NCBI RefSeq assembly: GCF_003574315.2
Contig: NZ_AP025739.1
Span: forward strand, 2,852,001-2,916,000
From: Capsulimonas corticalis
GTDB taxonomy: Bacteria > Armatimonadota > Armatimonadia > Armatimonadales > Capsulimonadaceae
Direction of reading: 5' to 3'
DNA length: 64,000 bases
Shown piece by piece: positions 1 to 7,438 of this stretch. Position 1 is the first letter of the stretch. Each line of letters opens with the position of its first letter. The position numbers and the translations under genes are program-made. The notes beneath the pieces were generated by a model. The model did not search any database, was not told where the DNA came from, and saw nothing but the letters and a program-made list of their open reading frames with translations.

Positions 1-54
1 GCCGGGCTCGACTTCAAGCTCCGGGACTTCCTTGACGATCGTTTGTGTAGCCAT
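1..54 (-). CDS. N-terminus of unidentified protein (partial)
   Basis: Only the first 18 codons are inside the window; the gene runs off the left edge. It begins with ATG at 54, just downstream of the TetR stop codon, with an AAAGGTGA ribosome binding site 8 nt before the start. It is therefore probably co-transcribed with the regulator and may be its target. Genes in this position often encode efflux components, but the visible residues (MATQTIVKEVPELEVEPG) carry no diagnostic motif, so no function is assigned. Confidence 0.6.
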   Translation of the reverse strand, partial: MATQTIVKEVPELEVEPG

Positions 55-68
55 TCGTGCGCTCACCT

Positions 69-701
69 TTATGCTTCTGAGCGGCGCTCGACGCCGCGAC
101 GGAAAAAGAGCGCGACGGATTCCGCCACTTCGGCGGGCGTCGCTTTTCCAGCATCGACCATCTCTTCGTACGAAGGATCGCAGACCAGCGCGAGCAGGAT
201 CTGCACGACCATGGCGCTGGAAAGGCCCTGCTGGATCTGGCCCGCCTCCACCGCCGCATCGGCGATATCCTGAATGGCCCGCGCCCGGCGGTCAAACGCC
301 TCTCGGTACTCGGGACTCGCCTTGATGCGCGCCAGCATGGGGCGTGCCCGTACGAAGGCGGCGCGCGTCGGCGTAAATCGAATCTCCATCATCCACCGGA
401 TAATGCGCTCCAGGCGGTCGATGGGCGGCAGCAGGGGATCGATCGCGCGGATCGATTGGATGCCTTCCTCCGCGAAGATCATCACCGCGCGCAGCGCGAT
501 GTCCTCCTTGGAGGCAAAGTGATGGTAGAGCGTCTGGCGGGAGATGCCCACCCGCTCGGCCAGCTCCTCCATCGTCAGCGCATCGTATCCTTTTTCCGCG
601 AGCAGCGCGAACGCCGCCTGCAAGATCGTATCGCCTCGCTCGCGCCGCTGGCGCTCGCGCAGTCCCGATTTCGCCGTCACTGCTAATTCTTCGACAATCA
701 T
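69..701 (-). CDS. TetR/AcrR family transcriptional regulator
   Basis: A 210-residue protein of normal TetR length. The N-terminal helix-turn-helix at about residues 20-65 is typical of the family (TILQAAFALLAEKGYDALT followed by SRQTLYHHFASKED). The C-terminal two thirds is helical and variable, as expected for the ligand-binding and dimerisation domain. The frame stays open further upstream, but the ATG at 701 is the first start that fits: it sits inside a perfect palindrome that also carries the promoter, so an upstream start would lie outside the transcript. No Shine-Dalgarno sequence precedes it, which agrees with a leaderless message. An internal GTG eight codons later is an alternative start. 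It is probably an autorepressor that also controls the partial gene downstream, and perhaps the divergent methyltransferase. Confidence 0.9.
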   Translation of the reverse strand: MIVEELAVTAKSGLRERQRRERGDTILQAAFALLAEKGYDALTMEELAERVGISRQTLYHHFASKEDIALRAVMIFAEEGIQSIRAIDPLLPPIDRLERIIRWMMEIRFTPTRAAFVRARPMLARIKASPEYREAFDRRARAIQDIADAAVEAGQIQQGLSSAMVVQILLALVCDPSYEEMVDAGKATPAEVAESVALFFRRGVERRSEA

Positions 702-728
702 GACAAATATTTTACACTCGTGTAAAAT
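700..728 (+). promoter_or_regulatory. Mirror-image promoter for the methyltransferase gene
   Basis: Because the palindrome is symmetrical it also gives ATGACA (700-705), a 17-bp spacer and TAAAAT (723-728) on the plus strand, with a start predicted near 735, about 64 nt before the methyltransferase ATG. The -35 box is one base from consensus. Confidence 0.45.
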
Positions 729-736
729 ATTTGTCA
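701..736. promoter_or_regulatory. Perfect 36-bp palindrome, probable TetR operator
   Basis: Two 17-bp arms (701-717 and 720-736) are exact reverse complements, separated by TC. The core is TGACAAATATTTTACAC and its mirror. It lies between the divergent regulator and methyltransferase genes and overlaps the regulator start codon. The length and symmetry suit binding of one or two TetR dimers. That the neighbouring TetR binds here is inferred from position. Confidence 0.8.
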
Positions 737-737
737 A
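709..737 (-). promoter_or_regulatory. Sigma-70-type promoter of the tetR gene, inside the operator
   Basis: Read on the minus strand, TTGACA (737-732) is followed after 17 bp by TAAAAT (714-709). The expected transcription start is about 702-701, at the A of the start codon, which predicts a leaderless mRNA. Confidence 0.65.
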
Positions 738-798
738 GCAAGTTAAGAATTTTGTCGATTCGACGCTTTTTGACGGAAAACCGTCATAATAACGGACA

Positions 799-1848
799 AT
801 GAATGATATTTCCGCCACACCCGTCAACGTGGATGCGCTGACCGCCGCGCTCCAGGCCGCGCTCTCCGCCCGCAAGCACCTGCTGGATCAGCGCCACGAG
901 ATGCCGCTGCGCCTTTTCAACGGCTTTTACGAGGGTTTTCCAAACCTCGTCGTCGATCTTTACGGGCGTACGCTCGTGCTGTACAACTACGCGCATAAGC
1001 CGTCCGACGCCGATGACGCTCTCGAAGCGGCGTCGGAGTTCTTTCAGTACGCGCTGCCCTGGCTGAGCGCGATCCTGGTGAAGGCGCGCCATGGCGCGCT
1101 GGAGGAGGAAAAGAAGGGGCGGCTGCTCTGGGGTTCCGGCATCGACAGGCGCGTGCGTGAAAACGGCGTGGCCTACGCCGTGGATCTGCGGCTCAATCAG
1201 GACGCCAGCTTTTACCTGGACACCCGTCACCTGCGGGAATGGGCGAAGGACAATCTGGAAGGCAAGACGGTTCTGAATACCTTCGCCTATACGGGCAGTA
1301 TCGGCGTGGCGGCGCGCGCGGGCGGCGCGAGCCGCGTCGTGCAGCTCGACCTCAGCCGCACCTTTTTGAATGTCGCCAAAGAGTCCTGTACGATCAACGG
1401 CTTCCCCATCGACCGCTTGGACTACCTCGCCGGCGACTTCTTCCCCCGCGTCAGCCACTTAAAGCGCGACGGCGCCCGTTTCGACTGCGTTTTCGTGGAC
1501 CCGCCGCTTTACTCCAAGACACGCGGCGGCAAAGTTGACTTGATCGAAGAGAACCATCGCATCCTGAATAAAGTCCGCCCACTGATCAATGACGGCGGCT
1601 GGCTTGTCACGATCAACAACGCCCTGTTCGTGAGCGGCGGCGAATATTGGCAGATGCTGGATTCCCTCTGCGCCGACGGCTACCTCTCCGTCGAAGCAAC
1701 CATCCCTGTCCCGCAAGACTTCATCGGCTTCTCCGAAACCCCCGCCGGCGTCCTGCCCGCCGACCCCGCGCCGTTCAACCACGCCACCAAGATCGCCATC
1801 TTGCGCGTCCGTCGCAAAGACGCGATGGCGAAGGCGGATACTGAGTAG
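799..1848 (+). CDS. Class I SAM-dependent methyltransferase, RlmI/YccW-like
   Basis: A 349-residue methyltransferase resembling the catalytic part of the RlmI/Methyltrans_SAM family, which methylates cytosine C5 in 23S rRNA. Visible features are an N-terminal substrate-side segment (NGFYEGFPNLVVDLYG near residue 41), motif I as NTFAYTGSIGVAARAG near 160, an acidic SAM-binding residue in VVQLDLS, and a catalytic-loop motif DPPLYSKT near 234. The PUA domain of full-length RlmI is absent, so the true substrate is uncertain. The gene is divergent from tetR and its stop is 7 bp from the stop of the convergent PIN gene. Confidence 0.85.
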   Translation: MNDISATPVNVDALTAALQAALSARKHLLDQRHEMPLRLFNGFYEGFPNLVVDLYGRTLVLYNYAHKPSDADDALEAASEFFQYALPWLSAILVKARHGALEEEKKGRLLWGSGIDRRVRENGVAYAVDLRLNQDASFYLDTRHLREWAKDNLEGKTVLNTFAYTGSIGVAARAGGASRVVQLDLSRTFLNVAKESCTINGFPIDRLDYLAGDFFPRVSHLKRDGARFDCVFVDPPLYSKTRGGKVDLIEENHRILNKVRPLINDGGWLVTINNALFVSGGEYWQMLDSLCADGYLSVEATIPVPQDFIGFSETPAGVLPADPAPFNHATKIAILRVRRKDAMAKADTE

Positions 1849-1855
1849 GACTGGA

Positions 1856-2419
1856 TTATATTGCGTCCGAATGGGCTTCCACTCTTATGGCTAGCCCTTT
1901 TAAGCTGGTTGCCTTGAGCGTTTGGATATAATCCGCAACGTTTTTCGGTGGATTGCGAAGCGAAGCGCGGTGTATTTGAAGGCCATGCAGAAATAGAGCC
2001 GGTTGCTCGTCAAAGAGTGCGCTGAGAAAATCATCTGGATGCGCCGCTTGAACTCCGTAAGTTTGTAGGATTGCGTTAGGAAAGTCCGACAAGTTATAGG
2101 TGACGATCAAAGGCGCTTTTGCTTCGATCGCGGCCGCAAGGATGTGGCGATCATCAATATCGGGCAGGTTGAGCCCGGAAATGTGGGTTTCATATCCCGA
2201 AACCACACAATTTGGGCTGACCTTATTCATCAAGATACGCGTGCGTTCCAACTGGCTTGGAGACAATTCGCTCTTATTCGCCAGTACATTGCGTATCCAT
2301 TCGGCGTGAATCTCCTCAGTCCAGCGCGGCGCATAGATCCTGACGGCGGCAAGCCACATCAATAAATCGCGCAACGATGGGGGATAAAGAACGCAGGCGT
2401 CCAGCACGGCGACAATCAT
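1856..2419 (-). CDS. PIN-domain ribonuclease toxin (VapC-like)
   Basis: A 187-residue PIN protein. The acidic residues that bind Mg2+ in PIN nucleases are visible: D7 in AVLDACVLYPP, E35/E36 in RWTEEIHAEW, and the aspartates of LPDIDDRHILAAA near residue 88. About 50 residues of C-terminal extension follow the usual 130-residue PIN core. Its ATG overlaps the antitoxin stop by one base (TGATG), so translation is coupled. The family cleaves RNA, often tRNA or mRNA, when not held by its antitoxin. Confidence 0.85.
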   Translation of the reverse strand: MIVAVLDACVLYPPSLRDLLMWLAAVRIYAPRWTEEIHAEWIRNVLANKSELSPSQLERTRILMNKVSPNCVVSGYETHISGLNLPDIDDRHILAAAIEAKAPLIVTYNLSDFPNAILQTYGVQAAHPDDFLSALFDEQPALFLHGLQIHRASLRNPPKNVADYIQTLKATSLKGLAIRVEAHSDAI

Positions 2420-2739
2420 CAGTACAATCCAAGCCGTTCTGTCTCTGCCTGAAGTTCTCTCACAATGTCTTTGCTTTGCTCGATTTCTTCTGCTGTTGCA
2501 TGATCGAGTGGCGCCATACTATTCGCCGTCCTGAGAATCGTGCGAATAGAAGCAACCGCTTCCGAGCGCTGTAGCCGATCCATCAAGTCTTCATAGCTTG
2601 CGGTGTCCAGCATGACGACTTCCGCACGGCCATTAATGGTGAGTACTTCAGGTGTCCCGGTTTCCTTAAGCCGCGCAACATGCGCTTTATGATTCCTGAG
2701 AAAATCGCTCATGGAATGTATTTGTCTTGCGTCCAGCAT
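2419..2739 (-). CDS. Phd/YefM-family antitoxin
   Basis: A 106-residue protein with the N-terminal Phd/YefM DNA-binding fold (MSDFLRNHKAHVARLKETG, then VLTINGRAEVVMLD and ASYEDLMD). The C-terminal 45 residues are helical and would wrap the toxin. It is the first gene of the pair and has AGGA about 8 nt before the ATG. Proteins of this family repress their own promoter by binding short palindromes, and an inverted repeat lies just upstream. Confidence 0.88.
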   Translation of the reverse strand: MLDARQIHSMSDFLRNHKAHVARLKETGTPEVLTINGRAEVVMLDTASYEDLMDRLQRSEAVASIRTILRTANSMAPLDHATAEEIEQSKDIVRELQAETERLGLY

Positions 2740-2752
2740 GATTAATTCCTGT

Positions 2753-2779
2753 TCATATAATTTACAATTAATTATATGA
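2753..2779. promoter_or_regulatory. Inverted repeat upstream of the toxin-antitoxin pair
   Basis: Ten-base arms TCATATAATT (2753-2762) and AATTATATGA (2770-2779) are exact reverse complements with a 7-bp spacer. They lie 14 bp before the antitoxin start and include a TATAAT on the minus strand. This is the expected place and form of a Phd/YefM autoregulatory operator. Confidence 0.6.
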
Positions 2780-2828
2780 TACCCTCATTTTCAACGACCT
2801 CTGAAGAATAGATCATGTGACAAGATTC

Positions 2829-2857
2829 TTGACAAACCGTCAGCCAGAAGATATACT
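2829..2857 (+). promoter_or_regulatory. Consensus sigma-70 promoter of galT
   Basis: TTGACA (2829-2834), 17-bp spacer, TATACT (2852-2857). Transcription is predicted from about 2864, about 43 nt before the galT start, which has GGAAAGGG as ribosome binding site. Confidence 0.75.
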
Positions 2858-2906
2858 CATCGAAACGTTTAAATGGATGGAAGAGTAAGCGTGGAAAGGG
2901 CGGGCG

Positions 2907-3935
2907 ATGGTCTGGGAGGAACGCTGGCATCCGTTGCGGGAGGAGTGGGTGACGATCGCCGCCCATCGGCAGAACCGGCCGTGGCAGGGGGAGACCGTCC
3001 GCGCCGAGACGAAATTCGTTCCGGAGTATGCGGGCGATTGTTATCTGTGCCCTGGTAACACGCGCATCAGCGGGCGGCGCAATGAGGATTACGCGGGCGT
3101 CTATGTCTTCGACAACGACCACCCATGCGTCGGCCTCGACGCCCCTACGGATTTAGCGGCTCCTACGGGGATCTATCGGAATCGGCCGGCGACGGGAATC
3201 GCGCGCGTTGTCTGCTATAGCCCCCAGCATAATTCGTCGCTGGCGCAGCTGTCGCCCGGCGAGATCCGGTCGCTGCTGGGCGTCTGGCGGGAACAGTATC
3301 TCGACCTGGCGGCCCGGCCGGAGATCAACCACGTTTTGCTGTTTGAGAACCGGGGCGAAGTCGTCGGCGTCTCCAACCCGCATCCCCATTGTCAGATTTA
3401 CGCCACGAATTTCGTGTTCAAGACCATCGCCGACGAGGCGCGCGTCAGCCTCGCTCATTGGCGGGAGACGGGGCGCGTTCTCTTTCAGGATATCATCGCC
3501 GCCGAGCGCCAGGATGAGATTCGCATTTTGGCGGAGAACGAGCACGCCATCGCGTTCGTGCCATACTTTGCGCGCTATGCTTACGATGTCTGTGTCGCTC
3601 CCAAGCGCACGCATCGGTCGGTCGCCGATCTTTCCGGCGACGAGCTGTCGGACCTCGCCGCTGCGCTCAAAATCGTTCTTGTCAAGTTCGACAACCTCTG
3701 GCAGGCGCCGTTTCCTTACGTCATGACCCTGCATCAGGCGCCGACCGACGGCGGCGATTACCGGGGCTTCCACTTCTACATCGCCTTCCATCCGCCGCTG
3801 CGCAAACCCAATCTGCTCAAGTACATGGGCGGGCCGGAGACGGGCGGCGGCAGCTTCATCAGCGACACCTCTCCCGAGGAAAAAGCGGCCGAGCTGCGCG
3901 CCGCCTCCAATATCCACTACACCCAGTCTAATTAA
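2907..3935 (+). CDS. galT: Galactose-1-phosphate uridylyltransferase
   Basis: A 342-residue HIT-superfamily enzyme of the Leloir pathway that exchanges galactose-1-phosphate with UDP-glucose to give UDP-galactose and glucose-1-phosphate. The zinc-site cysteines C45 and C48 (CYLCPGN), the active-site HPHCQ (H159-P-H161, where the second His is uridylylated) and the C-terminal [11 protein letters not shown] segment are all present. Length is normal. The gene stands alone behind a consensus promoter. A role in recycling sugars for the surface-glycan cluster or from the GH31 enzyme is possible but is inference. Confidence 0.95.
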   Translation: MVWEERWHPLREEWVTIAAHRQNRPWQGETVRAETKFVPEYAGDCYLCPGNTRISGRRNEDYAGVYVFDNDHPCVGLDAPTDLAAPTGIYRNRPATGIARVVCYSPQHNSSLAQLSPGEIRSLLGVWREQYLDLAARPEINHVLLFENRGEVVGVSNPHPHCQIYATNFVFKTIADEARVSLAHWRETGRVLFQDIIAAERQDEIRILAENEHAIAFVPYFARYAYDVCVAPKRTHRSVADLSGDELSDLAAALKIVLVKFDNLWQAPFPYVMTLHQAPTDGGDYRGFHFYIAFHPPLRKPNLLKYMGGPETGGGSFISDTSPEEKAAELRAASNIHYTQSN

Positions 3936-3997
3936 CGCATTCGCGCGGCCCGTTCCCTGGTATAATCGCGATGAGAAGGCGCCGCGCGGAGTGGTCT

Positions 3998-4684
3998 TTA
4001 TTGGATTTCCAGGCGCCATGTCGCGTAGAACTGGCCGACGTTCTGGCTGACGACATGGCCGTCGCCCATCAGCACGGTATACCGCCGTCGATCGAAGAGT
4101 GTGGAGCCGTGCCAGCCGCCGTTGCCGTCTTCAATAATATTGATCTCGGAGGGGCCGTGCTCGGCGTTGTGGTCTTCCGGATCCGTCGCGCTCAGATTAG
4201 AGTCGGATTTGCCCAGCAGCGGAATCTCCGTGCGGTAGAAGTAGGATGTTTGGAACGCGTCGTACATCGTCGGACGCGCGTGCAGCGGAACCGGCGCGCC
4301 GCCATAGAAGTTGGCGTCCAGAGTATCGAAGCCGCTGTCGGAGGGGCATCGCCAGAGCGCGGGGGATTTGACATACGGAGCGACCACTTCGTGCAGACGC
4401 CCCATCGTCGCGACTTTGGCGTATTTGTCGGGAAAAGGCAGCCAGATCGACGTGTGTTCGTCCGAAGGGTCTTTCGCCCATGGGTACAGACCGTCGGAGT
4501 CCTCCATGTACATGGACATCGCCATGCCGATCTGACGCAGGTTGCTGGAGCACGCCGCGCTTCGCGCTTTTTCGCGGGCGGCGAAAAACGTGGGGAACAG
4601 CAGTGCGGCGAGGATCGAGATGACCGCGATCACGACCAGGAGCTCGATCAGCGTAAATCCGGCGAGTGCTCTACGATGGATCAT
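3998..4684 (-). CDS. Type II-pilin-like protein with prepilin cleavage motif
   Basis: A 228-residue protein beginning [16 protein letters not shown]: a short basic leader, the G/F prepilin peptidase cleavage site, the conserved Glu at +5 and a hydrophobic helix. Downstream is a globular domain ending in [17 protein letters not shown], related to the X9-DG tail of DUF1559 proteins. The ATG at 4684 is preferred to a TTG three codons earlier because GAGAG lies 9 nt before it. It is probably anchored in the inner membrane as a pseudopilin or surface protein. It is smaller than the paralogue at 61004. Confidence 0.82.
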   Translation of the reverse strand: MIHRRALAGFTLIELLVVIAVISILAALLFPTFFAAREKARSAACSSNLRQIGMAMSMYMEDSDGLYPWAKDPSDEHTSIWLPFPDKYAKVATMGRLHEVVAPYVKSPALWRCPSDSGFDTLDANFYGGAPVPLHARPTMYDAFQTSYFYRTEIPLLGKSDSNLSATDPEDHNAEHGPSEINIIEDGNGGWHGSTLFDRRRYTVLMGDGHVVSQNVGQFYATWRLEIQ

Positions 4685-4703
4685 AAGTTTCAACTCTCTC
4701 GAT

Positions 4704-4712
4704 ATTGTATCA
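4704..4712 (-). promoter_or_regulatory. Possible extended -10 element of the pilin-like gene
   Basis: On the minus strand TGATACAAT (4712-4704) has the TGn extension plus TACAAT. No good -35 is visible. A start near 4697 would give a 13-nt leader. The same TATGATACAAT string occurs before the ABC gene at 12782. Confidence 0.4.
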
Positions 4713-4767
4713 TACCTGAGGCTGCGAATAAATTTTCCTCAAAGGATTCCGGAAGTGGGATGTTTTC

Positions 4768-5493
4768 GTGAGTAACCAATCGAGCGCATACGATACGGGC
4801 AAACCGATCGCGCCGCCGCTGAATCTATATTTGCGGGAGGCGTCCGCGCAGGCGGAGCTGGACTCGCTGCGCGGCTTGAATGCCGTCCGCGCCGCGCGCC
4901 GGGCCGGCGAAGAACGATTTACGAACGAGACTCTGGTCACTCTGGCGCGCGTCTGCGCTTCGGAAGGCGCGGAAGACGCCGTTTGGGATCTGCTGGAAAT
5001 GCTCACCGAGCGCGTGGCCGGACGGATCGCGCGCCACCTCCAGGTCTGGGGGGTGACGCAGCGGGAGGCGCGCGAGGATCTTTGCGGCGAAATCTTGACG
5101 GCGATGTACGACTGCATCGCCTGCCGGGAAGTCAGCCAGGAGTTCTGGGAATGCCGATTCTGGATCTGCTTCGATCGGCGCGCCCGCACGATCCTGCGCG
5201 ATTACCGCGCGTCCGGGTCCGAACACGCCGGGCTGGACGCGCAGCCGGAGGCGCTGGATATAGGGGCGCTCGCCGTGGACGATCAAGTGATCGCCCGATC
5301 GGCCCTAGCGGCTCTGCCCGAGCCCTTGCGGACGGCGTTCGTGCTCAAGCACTATGCGGGCTACGCCGAGGAAAGTTCGAACCCCGAGGAATATACGATT
5401 GCAAGCACGCTGGGCGTGAGCGGCCGTACGGTGCGTAACTATCTGCGCCGCGCGCAGGATCTGCTGGCGCCCTGGCGCGAGCGGGAGAATTGA
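4768..5493 (+). CDS. Sigma-70-family-like RNA polymerase sigma factor
   Basis: A 241-residue protein starting with GTG. The N-terminal half is divergent. The part after residue 170 looks like sigma region 4: AALPEPLRTAFVLKHYAGY, then an HTH in ASTLGVSGRTVRNYLRRAQ. The segment around residues 75-150 (helical, with RIARHLQVWGV and FWICFDRRARTILRDYR) would correspond to region 2 but is weakly conserved. The stop at 5491-5493 lies within the ribosome-binding region of the next gene, so the two are coupled. It may be a specialised ECF-like factor or a DNA-binding relative; I cannot tell which promoters it would recognise. Confidence 0.65.
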   Translation: MSNQSSAYDTGKPIAPPLNLYLREASAQAELDSLRGLNAVRAARRAGEERFTNETLVTLARVCASEGAEDAVWDLLEMLTERVAGRIARHLQVWGVTQREAREDLCGEILTAMYDCIACREVSQEFWECRFWICFDRRARTILRDYRASGSEHAGLDAQPEALDIGALAVDDQVIARSALAALPEPLRTAFVLKHYAGYAEESSNPEEYTIASTLGVSGRTVRNYLRRAQDLLAPWREREN

Positions 5494-5495
5494 CG

Positions 5496-6146
5496 ATGAG
5501 CGAACCATTGACATCGGGGAACGGATTCCTGAACCCCGCCCGTCCCGACGCGGGCGATATGCTGGTCGCCGGCTTTACGCAGGCGCTGGAGGGCGGCGAG
5601 AACCCCGGAGCGCTGCTGCGCGTTTGGTCCGGACGGCACCCCGCGTTCGCCCGTGACTTCGCCGAGGCCGCCGCCGCGCATCTGGGCGGGGATTTCGGTC
5701 CCGCAGGCGATCTTCAAACGGACGAACAGGAGATCAGCGCGTTTAGCCGCGCCTTTATCCGCTCCCGGCGCGGCGAATCGCCGCTGTCGTCGCGCGCCCG
5801 TGACTGCGGGTTGGGAAGCCTGGACGCCGTCGCCGCCGAAATGCGTCTGCCTCCCGGCGTGCTGGCTCGTCTGGACCGGGGCCGGATCGCGCTTCAGACA
5901 CTCCCGAAGGCGCTCCTAGAAGGTCTGTCGCAGCGTCTGCAATGGGCGGGCGCGGATCTGCTGGCCGCGCTTCAGGCGCCGCAATCGACGCCTGCGAACG
6001 CCGGCGCCGTCTGCGAAGCGCCGGCGGGTTACTGGGCGCAGGAGACTTTTGCGGAGGCGCTGGCCGAGTGCGCCTCCGAAGATCCCGACGGCGCGCGCTA
6101 CTGGGGCCATCCCGCTCAAGATCGGAACGACAGGCCTAATTCATGA
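5496..6146 (+). CDS. Hypothetical protein coupled to the sigma-like gene
   Basis: A 216-residue protein I do not recognise. No signal peptide or membrane segment is visible, so it is probably cytoplasmic. The middle part (GLGSLDAVAAEMRLPPGVLA followed by LDRGRIALQTLP) resembles the two central helices of an XRE-type HTH, suggesting DNA or protein binding. The ATG at 5496 has GGGAG 8 nt upstream; a TTG at 5490 is an alternative. The stop overlaps the next ATG (ATGA). Its position directly behind a sigma-like gene suggests a co-regulator or soluble anti-sigma role, but there is no sequence proof. Confidence 0.7.
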   Translation: MSEPLTSGNGFLNPARPDAGDMLVAGFTQALEGGENPGALLRVWSGRHPAFARDFAEAAAAHLGGDFGPAGDLQTDEQEISAFSRAFIRSRRGESPLSSRARDCGLGSLDAVAAEMRLPPGVLARLDRGRIALQTLPKALLEGLSQRLQWAGADLLAALQAPQSTPANAGAVCEAPAGYWAQETFAEALAECASEDPDGARYWGHPAQDRNDRPNS

Positions 6147-7096
6147 AGATCGTTATTCCCGGCGGTACGGGACAGGTCGGCGTGCTCCTCGCGCGGATGT
6201 TTCACGGCAGCGGCCATGAAGTGACGGTGCTGAGCCGCCGGGCGATCGCCGCCCCCTGGCGCGTGGTCCAATGGGACGCGGAGACGCGCGGCGACTGGAC
6301 TCACGAATTCGATGGCGCCGACGCCGTCATCAATCTGGCCGGACGCAGCGTCAACTGCCGCTATACGCCGGAGAACCGGCGCGAGATTTTAGAATCGCGC
6401 GTCAACTCCGCGCGCGTCGTCGGCGAGGCGATCCAGCATTCCCGGCGTCCGCCCAAAGTCTGGCTTCAGGCGAGCACGGCGACGATCTACGCGCATCGCT
6501 ACGACAACGCCAACGACGAAATGACCGGGATCATCGGCGGCGGCGAGCCCGGCGCCCCGGATACCTGGAAGTTCAGCATCGATGTCGCCGAAGCCTGGGA
6601 GCGCGTCGTCGACGAGACCGAGACCCCGCACACGCGCCGGGTGAAGATGCGGTCGTCGATCATCATGAGCCCCGACAAAGGCGGCCCGTTCGATGTGCTG
6701 CTGGGATTGGTCCGGCATGGATTGGGAGGGAAGTCGGGAAGCGGAGATCAATACGTCTCGTGGATCCACGACTACGATTTCATCCGCGCCGTCTGCTGGC
6801 TGATCGAGCACCCGCAGTTCGAGGGACCGGTCAACCTCGCCGCTCCCGAGCCGCTGCCCAACGCCGAATTCATGCACGCCCTGCGCGCGGCCTGGGGCAC
6901 GAAGTTCGGCTTCCCCGCCGCCGCGTGGATGCTGGAAATCGGCGCCCTGTTTCTCAAGACCGAAACGGAGCTGATCCTCAAAAGCCGCCGCGTCATCCCC
7001 AGCCGTCTTCTGCGCGAAGGCTTCGAGTTCGAGTTTCCCCGCTGGCCTGAAGCGGCGTACGACTTGACGCAGCGATGGAAGGCGGGGCGGAAATAG
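6143..7096 (+). CDS. TIGR01777-family NAD(P)-dependent epimerase/oxidoreductase (YfcH-like)
   Basis: A 317-residue extended SDR protein. The nucleotide-binding motif is GGTGQVG at residues 7-13, followed by the family landmarks INLAGRSVNCRY, ESRVNSARVVGEAI and ASTATIYAHR. The last 45 residues match the DUF1731 tail (LKSRRVIPSRLLREGFEFEFP). The biochemical substrate of this family is unknown. The gene overlaps its upstream neighbour by 4 bp and closes the three-gene operon before repeat A1. Confidence 0.88.
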   Translation: MKIVIPGGTGQVGVLLARMFHGSGHEVTVLSRRAIAAPWRVVQWDAETRGDWTHEFDGADAVINLAGRSVNCRYTPENRREILESRVNSARVVGEAIQHSRRPPKVWLQASTATIYAHRYDNANDEMTGIIGGGEPGAPDTWKFSIDVAEAWERVVDETETPHTRRVKMRSSIIMSPDKGGPFDVLLGLVRHGLGGKSGSGDQYVSWIHDYDFIRAVCWLIEHPQFEGPVNLAAPEPLPNAEFMHALRAAWGTKFGFPAAAWMLEIGALFLKTETELILKSRRVIPSRLLREGFEFEFPRWPEAAYDLTQRWKAGRK

Positions 7097-7127
7097 GGTG
7101 GCCCGGAGAGATTGGTTTCTTCTCACT

Positions 7128-7421
7128 TCGCAAACCCGCCCGGCCTTCGCGTGCTCCCGGCAAACCCACCCTGGGGCTTTGCGCCACCCCTCCCTTGCAA
7201 ACCCACCCCGGCCCTTCGGGCCACCCCTCCCGCCGACGGGAAGGGTGATTTCAGAGCGTGTTATCGCAAGCAGCTTCTGTAAGAGCGTCTCCTACAAACC
7301 CTTCCCGTCGGCGGGAGGGGTGGCGCGAAGCGCCGGGGTGGGTTTGCCAGGGAGGGGCACCTGAAGGCCGGGGTGGGTTTGCAAGTAAGGGGCAGCCGAA
7401 GGCCGTGGTGGGTTTGCTAGG
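7128..7421. repeat. Intergenic inverted repeat, family A, copy 1
   Basis: Fills the gap between two convergent genes. The centre is an inverted repeat with 50-bp arms (7197-7246 and 7298-7347; the inner 26 bp are perfect) around a 51-bp loop. Outside the arms are further imperfect tandem units of about 36 bp, each holding GGGTGGGTTTGC and a small GC hairpin; units left of centre are reverse-complemented relative to those on the right. Copy 2 at 11093-11530 has the same geometry and nearly the same loop. No protein is encoded. Confidence 0.9.
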
Positions 7422-7438
7422 ACGACTAAGGGGGGCTC

